A stretch of 19,269 nt of DNA from Nitriliruptoraceae bacterium. Lineage in GTDB: Bacteria; Actinomycetota; Nitriliruptoria; Nitriliruptorales; Nitriliruptoraceae. Location of the stretch: positions 1 to 19,269 of the forward strand of contig SLDB01000086.1 in the NCBI GenBank assembly GCA_007125475.1, given 5' to 3'. This document shows, piece after piece, positions 7,917 through 14,838 of the stretch. Each line of letters starts with the position of its first letter. Positions within the stretch are counted from its first letter, which is position 1. Below the pieces are notes generated by a model. The model searched no databases and had not been told where the DNA came from. It saw only the letters and a program-made list of their open reading frames with translations. Both the position numbers and the translations under genes were made by a program.

Positions 7917-10094
7917 GTGAGTCCGACCGTCCGACGTCCCCTGCTGGTCCACCGCATCGTGGCTGCGGCGGTGGTCGTGGTCGTCGTGCCGCTGATCGTC
8001 GGGCTCGGCGCCGTCGCTGACGAGCAGCCGGTGAGCGTGGGCGAGCCCGCGCCGAGGACGGTGTTCGCCGAAGAGCAGGTGCGGATCGTCGACGGCGCCG
8101 CGACGGAGACGGCCCGCCGCCAGGCCGCTGAGCTCGTCGAGCCGGTGTACGTCTTCGATCGTGAGGCGCAGACGCAGGTCGTCCGCGACGTCCGCGACGT
8201 CTTCGACGCCGCCGCCGATGTCCGTGGGGGTGACGACACCGAGCGCACCCCTTCGAGCGCGCGTCAACGTGAAGAGCTGCGTTCCCTCATCCCGGAGATC
8301 GACGACGACCTCGCTGCCGCCCTGGTGGCGCTCTCCGACAGCGAACTCGACACCGTCGAGCGGGAGACGATCGGGATCGCCCAGGAACTGGCCCGGCAAC
8401 GGGTCGCCGAGGACGAGATCGACGAACTCCTCGATGATGTCCTCGCCGTCGAGCTCGCCCTGCGCTCGTTGCCGGGGGACGCCGGCGACGAGGTCGTGGC
8501 TCCGATGCTCGAGACGTTGATGCGCCCGACGGTGACCGTCGACCCCGACGCCACGGCGGCCGCACGTGAGCGGGCCGCCGAGGCCGTCAGTGACGTCACC
8601 CGGGTGTGGGGACCGGGGGAGGCGATCGTGCGCGAGGGCGAGGTCGTCGACCCGATGGCGTTCCGTGCCGTCGAGGAGCTCGGGCTCGTCGGCGGGTCAC
8701 CGCTGCAGGCCTGGCTGCGGGCGACGGCCGCGATGCTGATCGTGACCGCGATCGGCGGGGTCTACCTGTCTCGGATGCAACCGAAGGTGTGGGTGAACGG
8801 CAAGAAGCTGCTGCTCCTCGGGTTGCTCGTCACCGCGTACTCGGGGCTGGTCGTCGGCTCGGCGGCGGTCGTGACCGCGACGTCGTCGGGGTGGTTGTAC
8901 GCCGTCCCGGCCGGTGCCCTGGCCATGCTCGTCGCGCTGCTCATCCACCCGGTGATCGGGTTGGCGACGATGCTGCCGGCATCGGTGTTGGTGCTGTTGG
9001 TGGCACCCTCGTCCCCGGCGGTGGCGTTGTTCGCGGCGATGGCGGTGCTGGTCAGCGTCCCGCTGACGACCGAGATCGCGAAGCGCTCGGACCTCCGGTC
9101 GGCCACGCTGCGCGCCGGGTTGTCGTACCCCGTGCTGGCGGTCGGCTCGGTGCTGGTGTTCGGTCCGCGGGACGACCTGATGACCGCGCTCGGTGCCGGC
9201 GCCCTCAACGGGGTGATCACCGCCGTGGTGGTACAGGGGGCGATGCCGTTCCTCGAGACGCTGTTCAAGCTCCCCACGGTGACGGCCCTGCTGGACCTCG
9301 CCGATCGCAACCACCCTCTGCTGCGCGAACTGGAGTCGAAGGCGCTGGGTTCCTACAACCACTCGGTGATGGTGGCGGCGCTCACCGAGCGCGCCTGCCG
9401 GGCCGTGCACGCCGATCCGCTGCTGGGGGGCGTCGCCGCGCTGTACCACGACATCGGGAAGGTGAGGCAACCGCACTTCTTCATCGAGAACCAGCAGGGG
9501 ATCGCGAACCCCCACGACGACCTGGAACCCGAGGTCTCGGCGGTGATCATCCAGAACCACGTCAAGGACGGGGTGGAGATGGCCACCGAACACCGGCTGC
9601 CGCCGGAAGTGGTCGCCTGCATCGGGAGTCACCACGGCACGATGCTGGTGAGCTACTTCTACGAGAAGGCCGTCGAGGCCGCGGGCGGGGACGACCGCGC
9701 CGTCGACGAGGCCACTTTCCGTTACCGCGGGACGAAGCCTCGCAGCAAGGAGGCGGCGATCCTGCTGCTGGCGGACTGTTGCGAGGCCACGACGCGGTCG
9801 ATGGCGATGTCGCGCGGGACGCTGCCACGCCAGGACATCGAGGACACCGTCGACCGCCTGCTGCACGAGCGGGTCGAGGACGGTCAGTTCGAGGACTCGG
9901 AGCTGACGTTCCGCGAGTTGTCGATCGCGCGGGACACCGTGGTGGAATCTCTGGTGGGGATCTACCACCCCCGGATCGCCTACCCGCCGAAGACCGGGCC
10001 GACCGCGGCGTCGGTGGGGGACCAGGTCGTCGACGACCGGCCGGAGGATGCCGGCGAGGGGGCCGGCAACGTGACGGCGCCGACCCGGCGGTGA
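7917..10094 (+). CDS. pgpH: 7TM-HD family c-di-AMP phosphodiesterase, PgpH-like
   Basis: A 725-residue membrane protein of the 7TMR-HDED/7TM-HD/HD family (YqfF, PgpH), whose characterised members hydrolyse cyclic di-AMP. An N-terminal helix (about 8-33) anchors an extracytoplasmic 7TMR-HDED domain (about 34-260). A seven-helix bundle (about 264-450) follows, and then a cytosolic HD domain. The HD motifs are LGSYNHSVMVA (His482), LYHDIGK (His511-Asp512), the FFIENQ segment typical of this family, NHVKDGVEMA and GSHHGTMLVSYFY. The GTG at 7917 is preferred because family homology begins just after it; an open GTG at 7830 would add 29 unrelated residues. In Firmicutes this gene lies between phoH and ybeY. 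Here neither neighbour is present. An ATL gene begins 6 nt after its stop. Confidence 0.93.
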   Translation: MSPTVRRPLLVHRIVAAAVVVVVVPLIVGLGAVADEQPVSVGEPAPRTVFAEEQVRIVDGAATETARRQAAELVEPVYVFDREAQTQVVRDVRDVFDAAADVRGGDDTERTPSSARQREELRSLIPEIDDDLAAALVALSDSELDTVERETIGIAQELARQRVAEDEIDELLDDVLAVELALRSLPGDAGDEVVAPMLETLMRPTVTVDPDATAAARERAAEAVSDVTRVWGPGEAIVREGEVVDPMAFRAVEELGLVGGSPLQAWLRATAAMLIVTAIGGVYLSRMQPKVWVNGKKLLLLGLLVTAYSGLVVGSAAVVTATSSGWLYAVPAGALAMLVALLIHPVIGLATMLPASVLVLLVAPSSPAVALFAAMAVLVSVPLTTEIAKRSDLRSATLRAGLSYPVLAVGSVLVFGPRDDLMTALGAGALNGVITAVVVQGAMPFLETLFKLPTVTALLDLADRNHPLLRELESKALGSYNHSVMVAALTERACRAVHADPLLGGVAALYHDIGKVRQPHFFIENQQGIANPHDDLEPEVSAVIIQNHVKDGVEMATEHRLPPEVVACIGSHHGTMLVSYFYEKAVEAAGGDDRAVDEATFRYRGTKPRSKEAAILLLADCCEATTRSMAMSRGTLPRQDIEDTVDRLLHERVEDGQFEDSELTFRELSIARDTVVESLVGIYHPRIAYPPKTGPTAASVGDQVVDDRPEDAGEGAGNVTAPTRR

Positions 10095-10100
10095 CGGTCG

Positions 10101-10445
10101 GTGACGGTGCGGCGCATGCAGCGGTCCACGCCGCCGACGACGGGCACCGACCGGACGTCGTTCGCCGACGCGGTGTACGCCGTGGTCGCTTCGACGCGGC
10201 CGGGGGAGGTGCTGACGTACGGTGAGGTCGCGCTCGAGGCCGGATCGCCGGGTGCGGCGCGGGCCGTCGGGCGTGTGCTCGCCACCGGTGACGGCCAGCT
10301 GCCGTGGTGGCGGATCGTGACCGCCGACGGCCGGCTCGCGCCGGGCAAGGAGGCCCGTCAGGCGGCGTTGCTCGGTGCCGAGGGCGTGATGTGCGACCGT
10401 GGCCGGGTCCTGAGTGCGCACCGAAAGCGCCTGGGCGAGCGCTGA
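10101..10445 (+). CDS. Alkyltransferase-like (ATL) MGMT-family DNA-binding protein
   Basis: A 114-residue protein with only the DNA-binding domain of O6-alkylguanine-DNA alkyltransferases. FADAVYAVVASTRPGEVLTYGEVA is the winged-helix entry, split here as FADAVYAVV and GEVLTYGEVA. GAARAVGRVLA holds the arginine that flips the base. The active-site PCHR of true methyltransferases is replaced by PWWR (residues 68-71), so alkyl transfer is impossible. Known ATL proteins bind O6-alkylguanine and hand it to nucleotide excision repair. The GTG at 10101 has GGTGA 6 nt upstream; ATG 10116 is an alternative that removes five residues. It lies 6 nt behind pgpH, so it is probably cotranscribed. Confidence 0.9.
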   Translation: MTVRRMQRSTPPTTGTDRTSFADAVYAVVASTRPGEVLTYGEVALEAGSPGAARAVGRVLATGDGQLPWWRIVTADGRLAPGKEARQAALLGAEGVMCDRGRVLSAHRKRLGER

Positions 10446-10838
10446 GCGCTCATGCTGCCGGGTGGCGGACGCTACAGCGCCGCGCGTGCGTTGCCGATAC
10501 TGAAGGGGTGAACCCGCAGGAATGTGGACGTATCCGCTACGCACGCCCACCCTCTCCAACCGCGCCGGGGCGGGGAACCCCGCCGGACGCGTCCGAACGT
10601 CGGCACCGCACCCCGTCTGGCTCCGAACCATTCGTGCGAGGGTGACGGACCCGGTGGGGCGTTGCACCCGCCACCGGCGAGGATGCGTACCGGTCACCGT
10701 CGACCGTCGACGCGGATCCCCCTCCCCGCACCCCGATCACACCCGAAGCCCGAAGCCCGACGACCGCCACACCGAGACACCCCGTCCGACCAGCGGCCCA
10801 TCGCCGCCCTCGCACCCCATTCGTGAGGAGGAGTCCAC
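10446..10838. other. 393-nt non-coding leader upstream of the first sigma gene
   Basis: No frame in this gap gives a protein I recognise. Short proline/arginine-rich open frames here look like GC-rich noise. At its left edge a 15-nt palindrome (10437-10451, GAGCGCT-G-AGCGCTC) overlaps the ATL stop and could form a short hairpin without a T-tract. A -10-like GATACT lies at 10496-10501. The right edge carries a strong ribosome binding site, GAGGAGGAG (10825-10833), directed at GTG 10839. The rest is unusually C-rich, especially 10710-10820. Confidence 0.5.
10496..10501 (+). promoter_or_regulatory. Weak candidate -10 box upstream of the first sigma gene
   Basis: GATACT matches TATAAT at four of six positions, and TACAGC lies 17 nt upstream as a poor -35. 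If used, it would give a leader of about 330 nt before the sigma GTG. A closer promoter in the C-rich part cannot be excluded. Confidence 0.25.
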
Positions 10839-12002
10839 GTGAACCCGACCGATCTCCCGACCGCCGAGGTCGCGGTGGAGGAATTGATCGAGCGTTCCGC
10901 GGAGCGCGGCTACGTGCTGCACTCCGAGCTCCAGGAGCTCCACGTCCCCGAGCTCCACGGTGACGCGTGGGTCGATGCCGCGATCATCACGGTCACCGAC
11001 CACGGCCTGCAGGTCATCGATGACGTCGCCGACGACGCCCCTGAGGACGTCGTCGCCGACACCTCCGCGGCGCTCACGACCGACCTCGTGCGCCAGTACC
11101 TCAACGACGCCGGTCGTCACGCCCTGCTCACCAAGGAGGACGAGGCGGACCTGGCCAAGCGTTACCAGGCCGGTCTCGCCGCCGAGCAGCTGCTCAAGGA
11201 GCGCGGCGACACGCTCACCCGCGCCGGGAAGGCGCGCCTGCGACGGATCAGCCGCGACGGCGCCCGCGCCAAGGAGCGCATGGTCCAGGCCAACCTGCGT
11301 CTGGTGGTTCCGCAGGCCCGGAAGTTCTCCGGGAGGGACCTGGACTTCATCGAGTTGATCCAGGAGGGCAACCTCGGCCTGCTGCGCGCCGTCGAGAAGT
11401 TCGACCACACCAAGGGGTACAAGTTCTCGACGTACGCGGTGTGGTGGATCCGGCAGGCCCTGCAGCGCGGTGTCGCCAGCAAGGGACGGACGATCCGTGT
11501 CCCGGCGCACGTCTGGGAGCTCTACGGCAAGCTTCGGGCCGCCGAGTTGCGGCTTCGTCAGCAGAAGGGCGGAGACCCCACGGAAGCCGAGGTCGCCGAG
11601 GAGGTCGGGCTCACCGAGACCCGGGTGCGAGAGGTCCGGGACGCGATGCAGGAGCTGGTGAGCCTGGATCGCCCCATCGGCGAGGACGGTGACGCGACGA
11701 TGGGCGACCTCATCGCCGACGCCGGGCAGGTCGACCCCGCCGATACGGCACTGGAAGGCGACGTCCTCAGCCAGATCGACCGGGCCCTGCAGGCACTGGA
11801 AGAGCGTGAGCGCATCATCCTCACGCTGCGGTTCGGGCTCGGTGGTCAGGAGCCCGAGACCCTCGAGGAGATCGGGGCGCACTTCGGGCTGACCCGTGAG
11901 CGGATCCGACAGATGCAGAACCGCGCCCTGGCCAAGCTGCGCCACCCGTCCCGGGCCCACAACCTCTCCGGGCTCCTCGACGTCCTCGACCGCGCCGCCT
12001 GA
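10839..12002 (+). CDS. Sigma-70 family RNA polymerase sigma factor (first paralogue)
   Basis: A 387-residue sigma-70 protein that should direct RNA polymerase to promoters. A compact region 1.1-like domain (about 10-60: RGYVLHSELQEL, HGLQVIDDV) precedes region 1.2 (VRQYLNDAGRHALLT, about 82). Region 2 (about 152-212) has IELIQEGNLGLLRAVEKF and GYKFSTYAVWWIRQALQRG. Region 3 begins at GRTIRVPAHV, and region 4.2 has the helix-turn-helix GLTRERIRQ (about 345-378). Where group 1 sigma factors have ADQARTIRIP it has ASKGRTIRVP, and region 4.2 continues MQNRALAKLR instead of IEAKALRKLR. The GTG start has a strong GGAGGAG upstream. A second, clearly related sigma gene follows at 13697. It is probably a group 2 (alternative, primary-like) factor, but a primary role is not excluded. 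Confidence 0.93.
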   Translation: MNPTDLPTAEVAVEELIERSAERGYVLHSELQELHVPELHGDAWVDAAIITVTDHGLQVIDDVADDAPEDVVADTSAALTTDLVRQYLNDAGRHALLTKEDEADLAKRYQAGLAAEQLLKERGDTLTRAGKARLRRISRDGARAKERMVQANLRLVVPQARKFSGRDLDFIELIQEGNLGLLRAVEKFDHTKGYKFSTYAVWWIRQALQRGVASKGRTIRVPAHVWELYGKLRAAELRLRQQKGGDPTEAEVAEEVGLTETRVREVRDAMQELVSLDRPIGEDGDATMGDLIADAGQVDPADTALEGDVLSQIDRALQALEERERIILTLRFGLGGQEPETLEEIGAHFGLTRERIRQMQNRALAKLRHPSRAHNLSGLLDVLDRAA

Positions 12003-12041
12003 ACCCGACGGGGCGCCCCGCCGCAACCCGGCGTGGCGTCC

Positions 12042-12068
12042 TGTGACCCGCGCGTCGGCGCGTAGCAT
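12042..12068 (+). promoter_or_regulatory. Candidate promoter for the YibE/F gene, near-leaderless
   Basis: TAGCAT (12063-12068) is a good TANNAT -10 with TGTGAC (12042-12047) 15 nt upstream. The expected start of transcription, about 12075, is only about 5 nt before ATG 12080. No Shine-Dalgarno sequence precedes that ATG, which fits a leaderless or nearly leaderless mRNA. Confidence 0.45.
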
Positions 12069-12079
12069 CACGCCCGTCG

Positions 12080-13426
12080 ATGACCGGGACGGCGACCGGG
12101 AGGGCGCTGGTGGGCGGCAACGTCGAACGGGCGCATGCCGGGCTCCTCGCCGTCGTGGGCGTGCTCCTCGTGGCGACGGTGGCCGGGATGGCCGCGTTGT
12201 GGCCGGCATCGCCGGAACCGTTGACGGCTGACGACGACGCCGTCGACGAGTTCGAGGACCTCGTCGACGGTGAGATCCTCGAGGTCGAGGGGTACGTCGA
12301 GGAACCCGATCCGGACGTCGGGTTGACGGGGGCGATGCTGCGGATCGACGTGCGGATCCTCGAGGGGCCCGATGCCGGTGAGGTGGTCGAGGTCCAGGTG
12401 CCGCGTGAGGGCTTCCCCCAGGTGAGCCCCGGCGACGTCGTGGCCCTCGACCACGCCGGTGCCCCCGGTGGCGAGGACCAGTACTACATCGCCGACTTCC
12501 AGCGGCTCCCGACGCTGATGTGGTTGCTGGGGCTGTTCGTCGCCGCCGTCCTGGTGATCTCGCGCTGGCACGGGCTGCGGTCGCTGGTGGGGCTCGCCCT
12601 GTCCCTGCTGATCATCGTGCAGTTCGTCGTCCCGGCGATCCTCGACGGCGCGAGCCCGCCCGCCGTCGCCCTGGTCGGGGCGGTCGCGGTGATGATCGTG
12701 ACGCTGTACCTCACGCACGGCGTGCGGCCGATGACCACCGCCGCCGTCGTCGGGACCTCGGCGGCGTTGGCGGTCACCGTCGCGTTGGGCTCGTTCTTCA
12801 TCAGTCGGGGCAGGATCACCGGGTTCGCCTCCGACGACGCGGTGTTCGCCCGCTTCGCCGTCGACGGCGCCCTCGATCTGCAGGGGCTGGTCCTCGCCGG
12901 GCTGATCATCGCCGCGCTCGGGGTCCTCGACGACGTCACGATCAGCCAGTCCTCGACGGTGTTCGCGCTCCACGACACCGATCCGCGTCTGGGTTGGTCG
13001 TCGCTGTTCCGTCGGGCGATGGTGGTCGGGCGTGACCACATCGCCTCGGTCGTGAACACCCTGTTCCTGGCCTATGCCGGGGCGTCGCTCGCCCTGTTGG
13101 TCCTGTTCTCGACCGGTGGGCTCCGCGTGGGCGAGATCGTCAACTCCGAGGTCCTCGCCGAGGAGATCGTCAAGACGGTGGTGGGTTCGCTCGGGTTGAT
13201 CCTGGCGGTCCCGTTCACCACCGCCCTCGCCGCGACGGTCGCGATCGGCCGGGGGAACGGTCCCGACGACCCCGGCGGCACGCCGGCTTCACCGCCTCCC
13301 CACACGGAGCCTGCCGGCGATGCCGCCGGCGCCTCCGACGACGAGCTCGACGACGAGGCACGGGCGGCACGGGCCTGGGCGGCGTACCTCCGGCGGGTCG
13401 AGGAAGACCGCTCTTCGCCGTCGTGA
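12080..13426 (+). CDS. YibE/F family multi-pass membrane protein
   Basis: A 448-residue membrane protein of the YibE/F-like family, whose biochemical function is not established. One N-terminal helix (about 18-40) is followed by an acidic extracytoplasmic domain (about 45-145, GEILEVEGYVEEPD and RLPTLMWLL at its end). About seven helices follow between 147 and 384. Family hallmarks are LYLTHGVRPMTTAA, GVLDDVTISQSSTVFAL and GRDHIASVVNTLFLAYAGASL. A hydrophilic tail of about 64 residues, rich in Pro, Ala, Asp and Glu, ends the protein. It lies between two sigma genes. The ATG has no ribosome binding site, but a TAGCAT box lies 11 nt before it, so it probably has its own promoter. Confidence 0.9.
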   Translation: MTGTATGRALVGGNVERAHAGLLAVVGVLLVATVAGMAALWPASPEPLTADDDAVDEFEDLVDGEILEVEGYVEEPDPDVGLTGAMLRIDVRILEGPDAGEVVEVQVPREGFPQVSPGDVVALDHAGAPGGEDQYYIADFQRLPTLMWLLGLFVAAVLVISRWHGLRSLVGLALSLLIIVQFVVPAILDGASPPAVALVGAVAVMIVTLYLTHGVRPMTTAAVVGTSAALAVTVALGSFFISRGRITGFASDDAVFARFAVDGALDLQGLVLAGLIIAALGVLDDVTISQSSTVFALHDTDPRLGWSSLFRRAMVVGRDHIASVVNTLFLAYAGASLALLVLFSTGGLRVGEIVNSEVLAEEIVKTVVGSLGLILAVPFTTALAATVAIGRGNGPDDPGGTPASPPPHTEPAGDAAGASDDELDDEARAARAWAAYLRRVEEDRSSPS

Positions 13427-13490
13427 CGGCGTTTCGTGACCGTCCGGGCCTCCCTGGTGACGGTCGGGGGTGCGGCGACCGCGGGTTGCG

Positions 13491-13519
13491 CTGACGGCGT
13501 GCCAGGATCCGCGTACCCT
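13491..13519 (+). promoter_or_regulatory. Candidate promoter for the second sigma gene and dacB
   Basis: CTGACG (13491-13496), one base from the actinobacterial TTGACG -35, is separated by 17 nt from TACCCT (13514-13519), a TANNNT -10. It would give a leader of about 170 nt before GTG 13697. It lies in the 270-nt gap after the YibE/F gene, where no coding frame is convincing. Confidence 0.45.
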
Positions 13520-13696
13520 GCGCGGCCACGCCCCGGGAGCCGGCGGGAAGCGGTCGGCTCGACGACGGCACACCCCGCCGCCGGTGGCGCGGCCCGACCG
13601 GTCGGTGACCGGTCCCGCGCCGTGCCGGACGCCGGGTCGCCGCCGTCCGACGGGGAGACCTCCGACGGATCTGACCCGACCGCGAGACGACACCAC

Positions 13697-14833
13697 GTGA
13701 GCGACGTCACCCCCATCTCCGAACTCTTCGAGCGCGGCGCGTCCCGCGGCTACGTGCTGCTGTCTGAGCTCCAGGAGCTCTTCGACCCGCTGACCCACCC
13801 CGACACGTGGGTCGAGGACACCGCGCAGTCGGCCCGCGACCTCGGGATGCAGATCCTCGACGACCTCGTCGAGGATGCTGACCGGCCCGAGGCGACGCCG
13901 CTGTCGGCGTCCTCGGACTCGGTCCGTCAGTACCTCAACGAGATCGGCCGTACCGAGCTGCTCACCCCGGAGCTCGAGGTCGACCTCGCCAAGCGGTACC
14001 AGGCCGGGTTGGCGGCCGGCGGGATCCTCTCCTCCGGGGTGAAGCTCCCTCCGCGCCGGCGCGCCCAGATGCGGATGATCTCCCGGGGTGGGGAGCGTGC
14101 CAAGGACCACATGATCCGGGCCAACCTGCGCTTGGTGGTCTCGGTGGCCCGCAAGTTCCGTGGCCGGGGCGTCGATCTCCTCTCGCTCATCCAGGAGGGC
14201 AACCTCGGGTTGATCCGTGGTGTGGAGAAGTTCGACCACACCAAGGGCTACAAGTTCTCGACGTACGCGACGTGGTGGATCCGTCAGGCCCTGCAGCGTG
14301 GATTGGCCAACACGGGGCGTACCGTCCGCCTCCCGGTGCACGTGCACGAACTGATGGGCAAGGTCCGCTACGCGGAGTTCGCGTTGCTGCAGCAGCTCGG
14401 GCGGGAGCCCAGCGAGCAGGAGATCGCCTCCGAGCTCGGCCTCCCGGTGGAACGCCTCCGCGAGGTGAAGCTCGCAGCCCAGGACGTCGCCAGCCTCGAC
14501 AAGCCGATCGGCGAGGACGGCGACGCGACGATGGGCGAGCTCGTCGCCGATGAGGACGCGATCGACCCGGAGTCCTCGGCGACCGCGGTCCTGGCCAAAC
14601 GTGAGGTGGAACGGGCCCTGTCGGCGCTCACCGACCGCGAGCGGACGGTCCTGATGCTGCGCTACGGGCTGATGGACGGTGAGGAGCACACGCTGGAGGA
14701 CATCGGAGCCCAGTTCGGCCTCACCCGGGAACGGATCCGGCAGATCGAGAAGAAGACGCTGACGAAGCTGCGGCACCCCTCGCGGGGCTTCCAGCTCCGC
14801 GGCCTCCTCGACTCCGTCGACGCGCCGAGCTGA
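13697..14833 (+). CDS. Sigma-70 family RNA polymerase sigma factor (second paralogue)
   Basis: A 378-residue sigma-70 protein closely related to the one at 10839. They share the N-terminal RGYVLLSELQEL, region 1.2 (SVRQYLNEIGRTELLT, about 75), the KRYQAGLAA segment, region 2 (LIQEGNLGLIRGVEKFDHTK and GYKFSTYATWWIRQALQRG, about 142-203), the SLDKPIGEDGDATMGEL linker and region 4.2 (GLTRERIRQIEKKTLTKLRHPSR, split here for length, about 334-365). Region 4.2 is nearer to group 1 consensus than in the first paralogue. The 2.4/3.0 boundary reads ANTGRTVRLPVH rather than ADQARTIRIPVH. The frame is open upstream, but homology starts at GTG 13697, the same relative position as in the paralogue. No strong ribosome binding site is visible there. 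The dacB ATG follows the stop by 5 nt. Confidence 0.92.
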   Translation: MSDVTPISELFERGASRGYVLLSELQELFDPLTHPDTWVEDTAQSARDLGMQILDDLVEDADRPEATPLSASSDSVRQYLNEIGRTELLTPELEVDLAKRYQAGLAAGGILSSGVKLPPRRRAQMRMISRGGERAKDHMIRANLRLVVSVARKFRGRGVDLLSLIQEGNLGLIRGVEKFDHTKGYKFSTYATWWIRQALQRGLANTGRTVRLPVHVHELMGKVRYAEFALLQQLGREPSEQEIASELGLPVERLREVKLAAQDVASLDKPIGEDGDATMGELVADEDAIDPESSATAVLAKREVERALSALTDRERTVLMLRYGLMDGEEHTLEDIGAQFGLTRERIRQIEKKTLTKLRHPSRGFQLRGLLDSVDAPS

Positions 14834-14838
14834 GGCGG

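Noticed and set aside
8697..10697. A 666-codon open frame on the minus strand across pgpH and the ATL gene.
   Set aside because: It is antisense to pgpH and composed of His/Arg/Gln-rich low-complexity sequence with no domain. It is a codon-bias artefact.
12009..12020. A 12-bp GC palindrome (CGGGGCGCCCCG) after the first sigma gene as a terminator.
   Set aside because: The stem is short, the loop would be GCGC at most, and there is no T-tract. In this GC-rich DNA such palindromes are expected by chance.
13436..13470. An inverted repeat (GACCGTC ... GACGGTC, 14-nt loop) after the YibE/F gene as a terminator.
   Set aside because: The stem is only 7 bp, the loop is long and no T-run follows, so it falls below what I would call a terminator.
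13436..13696. An 87-codon N-terminal extension of the second sigma factor.
   Set aside because: It has no sigma homology, contains a plausible promoter, and the first paralogue starts at the same relative position as GTG 13697.
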